Positions 24,261 to 38,300 of a stretch of 64,000 nt of DNA are shown in pieces. A program made the translations under genes and the position numbers. Location: NCBI GenBank assembly GCA_013397795.1, contig VZTJ01004488.1, forward strand, positions 372,001 to 436,000, in the 5' to 3' direction. The notes beneath the pieces were generated by a model, which saw only the letters and a list, made by a program, of their open reading frames with translations, did no database searches and was not told the origin of the DNA. Origin of the DNA: Orthonyx spaldingii (taxonomy: Eukaryota; Chordata; Aves; Passeriformes; Orthonychidae). The number at the start of each line of letters is the position of its first letter. Position 1 is the first letter of the stretch.

Positions 24261-27200
24261 CTTGTTTTACATGGCCCTACGGAGAGACTGAAGGCCCCAA
24301 GGCTTTCAGTCTTTTATGACTTCAGCTGGGAACCTGGAACAAGGTCTCAGTTGTTCCCTTCTCTTGGTGCCTTTCATTCTCCTCCCTTACACCTCAGCAG
24401 CAGATGGCAGGGGGACTGTTGGTCACCTGCTCTCTGTCCTTGTTTGATGTCTTGGGGTCCCCAGTTTGGAAGGAGCCTTTCATCCTGAAACTCTATTATT
24501 CCTACTATATATCTGCTTTGAAATCAAACTAACAAGAACTGTGCAATCCCCTCAGTGAAGGACTTACCATGCCCCACAGTGCACATCCACCTTTCTGCTA
24601 CCTTGTGTATTTGTGTGTGGGGGGAAAACAACGTGCATTATTCAATTTTGCCCAGAATAAGGAGTATTATATATTGAGTTATCAACATTTCCCACCGGAA
24701 GATCAGAGTTTCCTCAGGATGCTTTCTCTTCGTGCTATGACTCTCTTTAGTCTTTGTGATCTTGTGTTTTTTCCTATGAAGGAGAAAGCACACTGCCTTA
24801 TTGAAACTAGTGTTCTGGGCACATCCAGTGTCAGTGGTCTGTGAAAGTCTGGATGACCTTGAGTTGCAGTTACCGACACCTGATCTGCTGGCTGTTTACA
24901 TTTACACATTCATGAGTACATGGATTATGGCTGCAAACTTGTGACAATACTTCTGTGTGTTACTTGGTTAACACTTTGTACCGTTGCAGAAGCACTTTCC
25001 TTCAGTCTTATTAACATTAAGCTTTTATGTTATGCGTGTACATGTGTGTGTGTATTTGTCCAGTTTTTCCTGCCTTGCTGTTATTTCAGCTTATTAATAA
25101 TTCAGGCTTTTCAAACTGCCTTGTACTGGATAAATCCCTCCCCCTCTATTTGACGATGATAAATTAAGCTATTTAAAGAATGACTCATTACAAGTACATA
25201 TCCTGTTGGTGCCACCACCCTCCTACACATAATAATTATTGAAGTTTGCAATGTGACGCACAGTCAGCACTTTCAGAGCAGGGTATCAGTGCTGGTGGCT
25301 GCAGTGCCTGAATACCTTACTGGCACTGGTTACCCATGGCAACTAAAATGATCTATTTGTGGTGATAATGGCTTGTTGTTCTGTTTGATAGTTTTGCTGT
25401 ACACTTGCCTGTTTCAATTGCAACAGAAATCTATGGATTTAAAAATTCATTTTGAAAAACAGAACACTGAACAAAATTTCACTCTTGGTGTTAGCGCAAA
25501 TATAAAGTAACAGAAATATAACATCATCTCATTGAAGATTTTATCACTGTAACAAACCCCCTTGGGTCTAAAGTAATGAAATTAAATCATTCTACCTTGT
25601 CTATATGTGTATTGTTTTATTGTTTGCTGGTAAACACTCACCCTGGAGGTTTTGGCAAGTGTAGAAAGTGGGAGAGCACATCAAGATTTCTACTTACTGT
25701 GTGTCCATTATTTGCAGATCTTTATGGTTTTTTATTGCTATTAATAGCATTTTAAGCGAACTATCCCAGGGAGGAGAATCACTTGCTTCTAATCTGTTAA
25801 TACAAACTTCTTTGTATATAACAGACAATTTGATTTGTAAGCTAATGAACATTTTCCCTACTACAAGCAGTTGATAATTGGCAAGTATTTTTAATTGGCA
25901 ATACTGAATAGCAAATATTTTGGATTGTTCAATCAAACTCAGTGTAACCATGATGTCTTTTGGCAGCTTTTTTATACCATAGCATGCTTAAAACCAGAAT
26001 ATCTGTCTCTCAGCTGTTAGATATCCAATAATGGAAAAGAAATTCGAAATACCAGAATGGCCTTCCTTTTACATCACTAGTTAGCAGCAAGAGCATGACA
26101 GCTGGGCAGGACACTGCCTTTTGGACAGGAGCACCACACTGTCCCTCCATCTCTGAGTGGCTATGCCAGCTGGTGCTGACCCCGCCTGGGAAGAGCCCTC
26201 CATCTTCTCTTCTCTGAAGGTGTCTTAGAATTGCAAAAAGACATTTTGGTTGCTTCAGCACCTTCCCACTGTAAAATGTTCTTACAAGTCATATTGAAGA
26301 TCTAAAGCCACTTTTCTTGGAGCGGCAACAGTTAGCAATTTTAGGCCTATCTGCCTTTTTTTGGAAACTGTTGCCATCCCATTACCTGCCGATCCAGTCT
26401 GACGTTATTTCTGACTTCCTTCTAAGAGCAAAAAATTATCCTTTACATCCAACCTATGCACCACCCATCCCTTTATCTGGGGAATCAAGTGAGATTGCTT
26501 ATAGACTCAGATAAAAACTTTGCTGCATGTTTAGGATATGTAGGTGTGAATGTATAATTCATTTTGCCTATTGAGGGTCATAGAGCCTAGAGGGAAACTT
26601 AAGGATTTTTCTGGTCCATTATATTGACAGTATCTCCTTTGAATCAAGGCTATAAATCCTGATGCCCTTAAACTGCTAAGTTTTAGGTAAGAAAATGGGA
26701 CTTAATCCAACACTGATCTAAATAAGGTCCTCAAAATGTGGCCCTCTGGCAGAGAAGCTGTTCCCTGTTGATTGCAGATAGGATTGTGGGTTATTATTAG
26801 ATAGTATTATTTTCTAACTAGGCTCAGCAACACTTCTAATATTCCAAACATGCACAGCCCTAAGAAATGTAATTCATCCTTTCACAAGACAGCAATGTAA
26901 AATTCAAGAAGCCTACATACTATTATCCCTAAAATAAAAAATATTCTCAGTGTTATTTTTAGTTGGGTGTCCCAGAGAAACCAGCTGTTCCCAGGGAGAT
27001 AGGAAGCAAAAAAAGCATCTCCAAGATGCCTGGCTAAAAGACTTTGTGGTGAAAGTCTGGGTTTCCTTTTTTTGTGGGGAAAGGAACAAAGGGTGATGTT
27101 TAGCCATGGTATACCTATATTCATGCAATTTTAAGACTAGCCTTTCCTCACACATAAAATCACGTATTTTACGGATTTTTTTTTTAAGGTTTTAATTCTT

Positions 27201-28167
27201 TAGTTTTGTAAGAAACTAGAAAAATCAGTTCCTCTGTCAGTTGTTACCACTTTAATAAATAAAATGTACAGAATCAAACCTTAGCTGTAGAGAGTTCTGT
27301 GTTATCAAAACTCATGGAAAACACCGCCATTCTGATTTACTATCATTTTACAGCAATCTTCTCTCTTTGCACTAGCATGATCAATAGCCTGAAGTGTGCA
27401 AGAAAAGCTGTATTATACTAGGCTCTATTCTATCAATTTTAAACCCAGTGCAATGGTAATTTGATTATGCTGAGGCTGAGATCAATCTAATCTCTGCTGC
27501 AGAACACAGATCATCAATTTTGATTTCACTGACCAAGCATCTTCTCTACTGGGAAGCTTTATGAATGATGGACCACATCAATGAATGTTTACTCTGAGAA
27601 TTGCTCCATATGTTGTAGCACAGGGATGATTCACCTCATTCATGCAGGGACTGTTTGAGTGAAGGGAAAGAATGGTAAGATGGTTGGTCATATATCAGAG
27701 CAATTTTGTATACTGTAATTTGCGGACTCACCGGGTGTGGTATTTCTGTGTACTAGGTATCCCAGTGAAACAGGATGTGGTCACCAATACCCAAATCTTT
27801 AGGGGAAACTAGCAGCACTGTACAGACTCTGGTGAACGTAGATTTTAGTGTCACCCTTATAAGTTGAGTTTCTTAAGAAAGAAGATTTCTAAAGAAAGCA
27901 GCTTTGCAGAAAAAGCCCTGTGAGCCCTGGTTGTCAGCAGACTGTGCAGGAATCAGCAGGGTGACTTTGGAGCAAGGGCAGCCATCTGCATCCTGGTCTG
28001 CATCAGGGTAGAGAAAAGCGTAGCCAGGAGCTCAAGAGCAGTGATCCTGCCCTATTGTTTGGCACTTGAGACCACATTCGGACATTTTGTCCTTTCTGCA
28101 GCTCCTCAAGAAGAGGGTTGCCATACTGTAACAATTCCAGTGACAGACCATCAAGCTGGAACACAGT
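24261..28167. other. Non-coding stretch, no gene recognised
   Basis: No exon is recognisable. The part at about 25150-25450 is of low repeat content and holds a full RFX X-box-like motif (25329-25343). A second low-repeat part at about 27290-27660 is rich in GATCAAT/ATTTGAT-like words. The open frames here are all under about 100 codons and unrelated to known families. Confidence 0.6.
25329..25343. promoter_or_regulatory. RFX X-box-like motif
   Basis: GTTACC-CAT-GGCAAC matches the RFX consensus GTNRCC(N0-3)RGYAAC at all constrained positions with a three-base spacer. RFX factors bind such inverted half-sites, for example in ciliary-gene and MHC class II promoters. No gene start is seen nearby, so any role would be as an enhancer element. 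Motif matching alone does not show occupancy. Confidence 0.35.
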
Positions 28168-28450
28168 ACAAGGGGCAGCTGAGGGAATGGGGTTTGTTCA
28201 GCCTCAAGAAAAGACTGCTGAAGGGGATCCTTTTGCAGTCTGCTACAGTCTGTTAGGAGTATGTAGAAAGGACAGAGCCAGAGGTGCAGACTGGAAGGAG
28301 GAGAGGCAGCAGTTACTAGCTGGAACACAGGAAACTGCAGCCTGATAGAAGGGGAAATTTAGATGATGGTAGTCAAATACTGGAGCGGGTCACCCACAGA
28401 GGCTGTGGGAACTCCATCCTTGGAGGTAATCACACCTTAGATATATGGGC
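28168..28450 (+). mobile_element. CR1 LINE fragment
   Basis: The plus strand follows the avian CR1 3' half. At the start is 'gctgagggaatggggtttgttcagcct', followed by a diverged middle and then 'ctggagcgggtcacccacagaggctgtggg' and 'ccatccttggaggta'. The familiar coding remnant (E-R-V-x-H-R-G-C-G-like) is visible, but stops and deletions break it. It ends short of the usual 3' terminal repeats, so it is truncated at both ends. Confidence 0.75.
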
Positions 28451-29141
28451 CCCTAAGCACTCTGCTGTGTTGCGCTTGGTAGGAACAAGAGATGAGAGTG
28501 GGGGCTCCCCCAGGGTCCCTCCCTCCCAGCCTGTGCAGTGCTGTGATTGTCACATACACTGTTGTGTTTTGTTGCAGTGATAGTGTGTTCTTTTTGCATC
28601 ACAAAAATTAATCACAGGCTTAGAGCCTTTCACACGTCTGTGTAACACCATCTCCCATGCTGGCTGCATTATACTTTCCATCCTTTCAGCTATTTGCATA
28701 TGTTAGTCCACATCTGCACCAGGTAACTAAGCAGTTGCAGGCCATGCCCTGTCCCTGAACCCAGCTGCTGTACTCAGCAGCCACACTCTAAGATGTCTTA
28801 GCCTCCTGAACTGGCTGATGCCACCTGTACTTCCCTTTGCCAAATTTTGGCCTGTGCTATCTCCTGAGTCATGCTTGGGAGTTGTTTATCTGAGTGCAAA
28901 TTGGCCTCTACCAAAACTGTGCAAGGGTCAAGGTAACAATAGTAGAAATGACCATTTTCCATCACCTGTGTCATAAACAGTGTCAGTTTATAAAAACTTG
29001 ACATCTCTAGGTTGGTGTGCAAAGGAGGATGAGGTCTTCATTTTACTGCTTGAAAGAGAGAGACATCTACTGTAAACAATGCTCAGGGAAAAAAAGCTCA
29101 CCCACCACACAAAACTGACATGGGCATCCCTGGTAACTGGT

Positions 29142-29163
29142 TGTGTGTGTGTGTGTGTGTGTG
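29142..29163. repeat. (TG)n microsatellite
   Basis: Eleven uninterrupted TG dinucleotides. Alternating purine-pyrimidine sequence of this kind can adopt Z-DNA and is usually polymorphic. Confidence 0.9.
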
Positions 29164-29718
29164 GTTTTGTTTTTTCAAGCAAACAGATGCACATTGGCAA
29201 GAGAGTCTCTGTAAATATTGTCCTTTCAGATTTTTTCTTTATCTTGCTTTCCCTTTTATTATTATCTTGCTCCCTGATTTATTCTACCTATAGAACACTG
29301 CTTGAATTGGAAACACAGTATTGTTAACAACCAAGTTATGTGATTATTCAGATTGCTCAAAATACACAGAAAGTGACCTACAGAGAGACACGTGTAGACT
29401 AAATGAGATATACATGAGGTTATTTCAATGTTTCTCATATACACAGCTGACACTGCATTGCACAAAAGTGAATTCTAGGGGAAAAAAATATAGAAAATTG
29501 TTACTTTGACACCATTATATTTTCACATTGCTGGTAAACTGACAGAGAGGTGGTAAAGAAGGAAATATAGCAAAGCTCATCATGTTTTGGGAGACATTAT
29601 TAAATTAAGTTGCAACTTGAGCAATAATTAATTAATGCAATGAGGAAGATATAGGGTGGAGATCTCAAAACAACTCAGCATCAACCTGACTTTGTTCCAA
29701 TTGAAGTCAAATTGACTG

Positions 29719-29742
29719 GCTCCCAGTGACGTCAATGGGAGC
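29719..29742. repeat. Inverted repeat enclosing a perfect CRE (TGACGTCA)
   Basis: GCTCCCA (29719-29725) and TGGGAGC (29736-29742) are exact reverse complements around a 10-base centre that contains the full palindromic cAMP-response element TGACGTCA (29727-29734). The surrounding wording resembles the 'tcccattgacttcaatggga' core of old amniote repeats. The CRE may therefore have arisen by mutation within a repeat. Binding by CREB/ATF proteins is inference. Confidence 0.6.
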
Positions 29743-31786
29743 AGAGCTAGATCGGTACTGAGTATTTCTGACAACCCAATCTCTAATACGCACTGACCCA
29801 AATTGTCAGGAATCATTTGTGGTTTCAGGCATCCAGTGCAAGGCTCCATAACAAGGTCCATCTTCTGGTACAGGTGTTCAGCCTGGAGATTACCAGGTTC
29901 AGTACAAGTGTCGTAGCCAAAAGTCACAAATCAAATTTGAACAGTTAAACCTTAGCAAACTATTTGCTATGGTATTGCCCAGTAGCTGAGATAAACGGAA
30001 GTTATATTTGTGTTCAGTTCAAGGAAATTAAGTGCTTTGATTTTCCAAAGCCTTCAACAATGTATTTTGTTTCAATTCTTTCATTTCTTTCACGGAATAT
30101 TATAATTTCTGCAGAAATTGCTTTTTCTTTGAAGTGTTTTTTCTTAGAAAAACTCCCAAGCAACTCTATTAATTAGATATGCTCAATCACACCAAGGAAT
30201 ATCAACATGTACTGCAAGTGCCCTTGTAGTCCACATGGAGAGTAAGTTATTTTTAAAGCAAGTAAATGTTTTGCTCCTTTCATTGCAGTGACATTCAACA
30301 TATACCAGATAGTTGCCAACTTCAGGGGCTGGTTTGATTCCTTCGCTGCATGTTATCCAGAAGATCTCCACCTCCCAGTTTTTTTCAGATTTACTCTTGC
30401 AGTTTTCAGCTAGACTTTGCACATAATTTTCAGTCAGTGTAAATGAGCAAATCCAACCCTGGCCTGTTATGTGTAAAATATCTTGCATTTTGTTCTCATG
30501 TGAAACCTGTGCTCTAGTACAGTGTCCCACTGATTCTCCTTACAGTCACAGGAACAGATACACAAATGAAGCAAGGTGCACAGCACAATACTTCATGGAG
30601 GCTTTGGAAAAAGATGTACACACCAGCACTTACAGCCCTTGACAAGGTACAGAGAAACCTCTGCTTTAGTCCATCTCCAGACTCCTGTTCCTAAGACAGA
30701 TCCATGCAAAACTTAAACCCTCAAGCCATAACTATGAAATATTGATTATATTAAGCAGTTGATGTCCACTCTATATTGTCCTCTCATGTGAGATACAAGT
30801 GTCAAATGAGAAATTGCATTTGCAGTGGGGGAGATTCCATTGCCTTTCTGCCAATCTAGCAATCAAACATGGAAGGTTTTGTCCCATCTAATGAATTTGT
30901 TAACCATACTGTTAGGTGTGTTTCAACTTTGTTCTTGGATAAGAAAGCAAGCTACTACTATGACAACATGTTTCCTAGCCCCGTGACACTTGTAAATGCA
31001 AGTCAAACAATGTGTATTATAGGTGCAAGATTGATTAGATGCTCTCTGGATATTTTTGTGGCTCTTATAGGGCCCCACAAAGAGGTTTTTGATCTCTCCA
31101 AAAAGCAGCTTTATCTACAAAGCATGTAGCAGCTCAAACAGTAGAGGGTGCTTTGTAAGCAAATACAAAACACTTGATCTAAAATTGTTGCTGTAGATAG
31201 ATCCTGCAGCTGTGCAGATGCTTTACTACCAGTTCTATTCATGAAGTGGCAGATTCAATGGCTCACTGCTTATTAGAATTGTTTCAGACACTCTAATAAA
31301 TCTCCTGTGAAAACCACCCCCAAAATTCTACATGCAAGGGATAAAATTCTACATATGCAGGATGGCTCTATGTTTTTAAATAAGGTAAACAATATGCTAT
31401 GAAATAATGCATTATTCATAGATGCATACTGTTTTAAAAGCTTAATAAAGAATTTGATTAATAGTCCAGGCACGTGCCCTGCAAATTTATACCCTGGTAT
31501 GCATACAAATGTAATGTATAGCATTGGATACTTGTAATAACCTCTTGTCTTTTATGCTTTTTAAGCACTTATGATGCAGAGCAGTTAAGTTAAATTGCAA
31601 AACAAAGCCAAGCACAGCAAATTGTTATCAATCTGCAAAGTGGGTGGTTGGTCATCCTTCACAGGATTGATGGAAAACTCTTCCAATTAGATCCTCATAA
31701 GACACAATGAAGCAACTTTTTTAATATATATTTTAAAATGAGGGAGGCAAGAGATCTAACTCCTCCATTATAGACATCTTTCATAC

Positions 31787-31817
31787 ATATATATATATAG
31801 ATAGATAGATAGATATA
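31787..31817. repeat. Compound (AT)n(ATAG)n microsatellite
   Basis: About six AT units (31787-31799) grade into four ATAG/GATA units. It is a small natural counterpart, with the same GATA content, of the giant array at 42.2 kb. Confidence 0.85.
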
Positions 31818-32227
31818 AAATTATAGTTCTTTTCAATTTTTCTGATTAAGCATAAGTTTTGGAAGTTGATGAATCACTGTTCCAGTACTGTACCAATTCC
31901 TTGCTATTGTTATTTCCTGGTAATAAGGTATCTTCTGCATTGGACTCCAGAGAACATGAGTAATGGGAAAGGAGAAGCAGTAGAAAGTGGTTGCTGCTAT
32001 AAACAGAAATAGAAGTCAATACATAGATTTGTCCTGTCAGTAGACAGAGCTACAAGGTGATACACAGCACAGCCATAGTAGAGATGAGCACTGAGTACAA
32101 AAACTTGGGAAAGTTTCAAATTCAGAGAGCAAATCCAGACTAAAATGAGAAGAAGGATCGAGCATTGAGCCTATAGTGTTGTGGTGGTGGAAGAGCATCA
32201 TCATAGAAAGACAGCATGAGTGAAAAA

Positions 32228-32312
32228 GAGACATTATGGCAGGAGGGTTGAAACTGTATGACCCTTAAGGTCCCTTCCAGCCTGGCCATTCTCTGGTTGT
32301 GTGATCCTATTA
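32228..32312 (+). mobile_element. CR1 LINE 3' tail (short)
   Basis: About 85 bases of the plus strand match the CR1 3' end: 'ggcaggagggttgaaactg', then 'cttaaggtcccttccagcc' and 'ccattctctggttgtgtgat'. The last part is a diverged form of the terminal 8-bp repeats. It is heavily 5' truncated, as is typical for CR1, and lies in the opposite orientation to the copy at 3.6 kb. Confidence 0.8.
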
Positions 32313-35300
32313 TTACAGGAAAAGGTGATTATAGCTCTCAAAAGTACTGTGATTGAAGAGGAGGAGGAAAGACAAGCAAAAGAAGAGTTAGGGAGATGAG
32401 TGATGACATGAATGATAAAGGGAGGGGAGAAGCAGTGAGAGACAAAGACAGAGGAGGAAGCTTGTTATGGCAGGAGTCACCAGATGACATTGTTACACGT
32501 AGTCTTAATGGTTATTTTGCTTGGCATGTAAGCAAGTTTTTGTTTCAGGAAAAATATCTAGTGTTTTAACTCTTATAAATGTCTACAGAGGAGTCATAAC
32601 AAGCAACTGAACAAGAGACAATGTTAGAGATGGAAACTCTAAAGGAACTTGACAAGAAGGTTTGATTTTAAAGTAGAAAAAAAAATAGCATTACTAGCTC
32701 ATCATGTTGACTTTGTTGATCCACGACTGATGCGTAGACAAAAGAACTGAGCGAGAACTACAAGCAAATCCAACTTTTTTTTTTTTTTTAAAGCAGTGAG
32801 ATAATCTCTAAGGGCCTGACAGCTCCTATCCTTCAGTAGAAAAGCAATCTGATGATATCAGGAAGGACGTAAGGTCTGAAGACAAGAATCAAGTAAATAG
32901 AGGAAAGGAGTATGAAGTGGAAAAATAGAAACATTGGAAAAGAACAGGGAAAACATGAGATACAATCAAAGGGTAGTGAAGCATATCTGCAAGTCAAGGC
33001 AGTCAATAGAACAGCAAATACAGAACAATGAAAATGGCTCAAAATAACATGTAGAAGTGATATGTGGACAAAATGGTGTAGGTACAACATAAGACTGGAT
33101 TTTTTTAGTCTGTTCTAAAAATGCTAGCATATTTAAATAACACAAACTGCACTAGAAATGAGACTTATAGAGTAGAACATTGCTGGGGCTGGGAAAGACT
33201 TTGGAGTAGAGGGTGCAAGAATATCTGCAACACGCACTACTTGCTTTGCTGCAGAATGGCAACAACTGGCTTCTATAATACAACACAAAACTATTACATT
33301 TATCACCATTTCTGTATGGTGCTCAAGACTAATTCAAGCCTTCTTCCTTTCCCAGTTCTTGGGCATTAGTCCAGTGTTAGATTTGAATTCTCTAAATAAA
33401 AAAAACAAAACAAACAAATGGCTTTTAAATGACTGCCCTCTTTCCAGAGAGCAAAATCCCTAATGAAAAAATCCAAGAGGCACACTGAGGCACACTGCTT
33501 ACTATGCAAAAGGAAGCTGAGGAGAGAAGATGTAAACAAGTGCATTCCCACTATTCTCTGGGTAGAACATGCACTTCATGTTCATTCCAGATTTTCCTCC
33601 TTCCTGTTGCCTGACCTTTATAACTCAAATGACAAAACAAAAGTCTAAGAGTTCTTCACAGTCTTGAGTGCTCATGGAGCTTCCCAGAGAAGCTTGTCTG
33701 TCACAGCCTAAGTCTCTCTTGCAGACAGGACACTTCAAGCCCCTTTACATTCTTCCACAATACAAATAAATTCCACTTAATTCCATATGGTAGTTGAATT
33801 TCATCTAGGTGAAATTCTGGACCCCCTGGAATCAGACCTCTGACCTCTTTTTTCCTCAGTCAGCCTCTGCTCTGAGCTCAAGCTGCAGCACAGAATTGTC
33901 CCAGGTGGAAAAAAAGCAAATAAAGTGGGAACCGAAAGGGTGATTCCTTGCAAGGCTAAGTCAGCTACGCTCTACAGCTAGCTGGGTGGCAGCTTTCCAG
34001 GGTGATGTCCTAAAGCAGGCTGTGCAGGATGTGTACAGCTAGTTCCAGGAGAGAGGCTGTGGAGACAGCCTTGTGTTCCCTCAGCAGCACTTGCTCTCCC
34101 ACCATAGCCTCACTGATAGGGGTCTTTCAGCCCACTAAGGCTCAAATCACTCTTACCTTAAAGATTTCAACCTACAAACTCTGCATAGCAGTGGAAAAAA
34201 AATTAGCAAGTAGCTGGTAGTTGAAAATAGGATTTAAAAAAAAGGAAGAAAAGGTACATTATAGAGAGTTCAGGTTATTGGAGATAATGAAGCTTTGGAA
34301 GATGAACACAAGCTTGATCAGGAGAGAAAGACCGTGCAGATTCCCCATGACTGCTCTTAGGTGACATGAGCTACCTTTGCTGTGGTCCCACACTGTTCTG
34401 CCTCTCAACTTCTCCTGTTAGAAGGAGGACTCTTTGTTCGGCTAGATCTTACAACCACCTCCATACCTCTTTCCTGTTGTCAGTCCTCTTCCTCTTGAAG
34501 TCATTGCATAAAGAGTTTTTTAGGAACATACTTGACCACTGGGAAATCCCGGACCTAACACAGACTAATCTTATCTGGTTTCAGAGCCAGCTATTCAGCT
34601 GTGCCTAGACCTCCTTCCCACACTACCCCAGGAGCCCTTCCAGAACTACCTGCTCTTTGAAGGGCCGTGTTTTTAAATAGCATTAGCTATTTTCAGCTAA
34701 TCAGGGCCTGCTCTACTTAAAAGCATATTACACCTGCTGGTATTTAAAGTAAACTTAAAGAAGGAAACAAAGCACTAATACATGCCTCTGCCCATCTGTT
34801 CTCACATCCACATGGGCTCATGGACCATTTAGTATCTCTTTCTAATGAAACAAGTAAGAAGTTATCTTGTTAAGACAGAAAACTAAAAGGAACTATATCA
34901 TACTTAGAGGATCTCTTTTAATGGAAAACTGTTTTAACACTACAATGAAACTGGTCCTTCAGCAAAACTTTTGAGCAGCAGTTTATATTTCTGTGCTAGT
35001 ATTTTTCCAGGTCTGGATTCCATCTCTTCACATTTTTGCTCTGTTTGGTGTAGCTGATCCTGGTTACATAATTGTTCTCTTTAGTCAGTAAACTTACAGG
35101 TCAGTATAACATAACACCAAATCAGGATTATATCATGTGAAGGGGCAACACAACCAACTAATGTTCTTCATATCTGACTGGTTCCTCCCCACAGCCTCTC
35201 TGTTCTTTGGCTTGCGTCTCGTTGATACAACCAAGAAGAGCAGCATCTGTGATACCACTCAGATTTAATGCTTTGAGATGTCATTAGTTCCCAAGAAAGG

Positions 35301-38300
35301 AATGTTTTTCAGTTTACTGGAAACTGGGGAAACATGGTATGTAAAACAATACAAGAGGAAAAACAAGGAACAATGGTTGCTAGGAAATTCAGTGGAGTCA
35401 ACAGGTACAATCACGTTCTTCCAACCCTCAAAAATGTATTTGAATCAAGCACTGGATCATTTCCAAACTAAAGTAATAGTAACAAGGTAATACAGGTATA
35501 CACCTTATATGCATTGTAAAGACCACTTCCACTGGGTATGGTGCAGAAAGTTCAAGTGCAAAAAAGATTTTTTTTCCAAAAATAAAAATGCCAAATATAT
35601 ATTTTTAAAGAAGTATAACAATGAAAACTCCCATGAAGCTTCCAAGGAGCACAAGAAACTCTCAATTCCTCTAGGCAAATGACACAATTTCAAAAATTTG
35701 CAAACCAGGATGCTCTCTATGTATTTTAGAATCTTGACCCGAAAGGAAAAGTATCAGGGTATGGGTCATTTCCAGTTTTTCAAAAGGATCAATCCCATAT
35801 CACTTGCATTTTCACAGATGAAAATATATGTTGACTTATGAAAAGGATGTAACCATTGTTTTAAATAGCATGTTGCTACTTATGCTATTCCCTTCTAGTA
35901 ATCTGCAAATTTTGTCTCCGTTCTCTTTAATTTTGGCACCTGTCTTTCAGTCTTCTCAGTGTGCACTGGAATTTGTCTTGTGTTTCAGTGTTTTTCAGTA
36001 TTAAGAAATGAAGTAGATTAGAGAGGCTACATTTATGAAATTACAGTTCTAGACATATTAGCAACAAGTCATTCATTTGCCACTGAAATTTTAGAGATGG
36101 CCATGGGCAAATATGAGCATAGGAAGATGGGACTTCAAAGACAGACAGAAAGCAATTTTTGAACAGACAGAATTCAAACACCATCATTGCTACTCACTTT
36201 TTTTAGTAAAAAGACCAGAACCATTTTTCCACACGTAAAGCACTATTCATCTTGCAGCATAGATACAACACTGTCACATTGTGCTCTCCAAATCAATGCT
36301 GTTAATCTAGTTTAACATCACACTTGCTATCTTTCATGAACTGAAGAGTTTGCCTGTGACTTTGTTCACAGAAGGTCATATTCCAAATCCACTCAATTTT
36401 GCATGTATTAAGGACAAACTCCTAGCAAATGAAATCCTGTTTTAACCTCTTACATGAGGGGAGAGAATAATGATTCTTCCACAAAGGGGAGAGAGTTTTG
36501 GTTGAGTATGATTTCCAAGGGCTTGACCTGAAGTTGAGACCAATCATCTGATGGCAGGTCTATTTTGTTATTTCTTTTGGTGTGCAACCTAATATTTGCT
36601 TAGGCTAATGATTTGAAAATCTATAATGCATTGTCTGTCTGTGAAAATTTTAATGAGTCAGCTTCAGATTATAGCTCTTGTTTTTGTTCTCTCTTATCAG
36701 GAGAGAGATGGAGTCCATGGAGGGAGATGATGACAACAAGCTCTCTAGAACATACCAAGTTGGGTGATTCAGCAGACTGTCTCCACACACTGTAATTAAA
36801 AGGCAGGCCGACACACATTTTCAATAATGTGAAGGAAAGTGTTTTCTAATTACTGGGTTTTTTTCCGACTGAAATACACTTGTTTAACCTATAGTGCAAT
36901 CCATCCCTTCCCACCATTATGTGTCATCAGTGAATCTGAACATTTATTCAAACTCTGTGCTATACTCCCCCAACCATTTCATACAAGGAAGATTTAAAGT
37001 GTTGTGTTCACATTTTACAAAATTGTCTCAGGCAGTCTGTACAGGCACTTTCAATATCTTTACTAAAAACTCGGAAAGAATGGACAAGTCCATTTGAAAT
37101 CGGGTCTGAGAACATTTAATGATTATAGATGAAAATCATGCTATCATCAGGTCCTATGTGGAGTATGTGCATCTATTTACACCTCTCTCTGTAGGCGGAG
37201 CGGTTTGTTCTCACATATCCTTGCAATGATACATTTACATACAGAGCCTACTCACAGTCCATATCAACTCTGAAGCACTTGGCACCATGTTGCATTCTAT
37301 TTAGTGTTAACACTTATGTTAAGAAAGGATATACCAGGAATACAGAACAGCAGTGTAAAAGCACTGCTTTCTTTCAGTTTCTCTCCCTTTCTAGCTTTCT
37401 GTCACCATATTATTCTGTGCAACACAACACTAATTCATATTAAATTGTAAATTTTCTTTCGATAGAGTTTAAGTCGTTTGGTTTTTTTAGCTCTCTTGCT
37501 TTTATTTTGATGATTCCAAGTGATCCAGTTGCTGTTTAGTCCTGGGAGATGTCATTAATGTATTAAGAGATTTTTTTTTTCACTTGTATTTGTACAGATG
37601 AATACATTTATGTTTTGGCTCAGTCTAATGTTCCAGAGGCACACTTTTCATGACCTTTGCTGAAGCAATTATGTTGGCTAAATTAACTGAAGTACCCTTC
37701 TACTGCTGCTGATTCAGGGGATCTTGAATTTTCAACCACTTTTCAGCAAAGACCTAGGAAACTGTTGCTAGTTTGAGATTAGGACCTGAAATTAAATAAA
37801 AAAATAGCAATCAGCACAAAGAAAAGTATATAATCTTAGTGATTTTTTTTACCTCATGAGTGTAAAATAAACATTCCTTTTAAACAAAAGGGTTCTTTTA
37901 GCTGTAACTTAAAACATGTAGAATAGCCATATATAGTCAAAAAAGGAAAAGGGTGAAGAGCTACCCAAGGAGGAGGAGAATTCAATACTGGCGTCTTAAG
38001 GAGTTTTGAACCTGCATTGATAGCACTTAGGTTTCAACAACAACCCAACAGAGACTCCTCTCCCTTTTTTTTTAAATATTTAGTCTTAAAGATTATTTTA
38101 CTGATGAAATCATAGTGGAGCTTAAAGTCTTTAAAAACATTATTCCTATTCTTAAATATTTTTTCTATGATCAGTGTTGGCTGAATGAAGCCTGAGGTCG
38201 TAGAGCAGTTTGCACAGAAGAAAATTTTGCTGCAGCTTATTTTGTTCCTAACTAATGAAGGGGGAAAGAGCTGGTTTGCATGATGACTCCACTTAGTGAT

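Larger units (their letters stand above)
28451..32227. other. Non-coding stretch, no gene recognised
   Basis: It holds a (TG)n microsatellite (29142-29163), an inverted repeat with a perfect CRE core at 29719-29742 in a possible ancient repeat (about 29690-29790), a near-duplicated AAAATTCTACAT word at about 31322-31355 and a compound (AT)n(ATAG)n repeat at 31787-31817. No exon is recognised. Confidence 0.6.

Noticed and set aside
29628..29927. 99-codon minus-strand frame across the CRE inverted repeat
   Set aside because: It runs through what looks like an old repeat core and shows no protein similarity.
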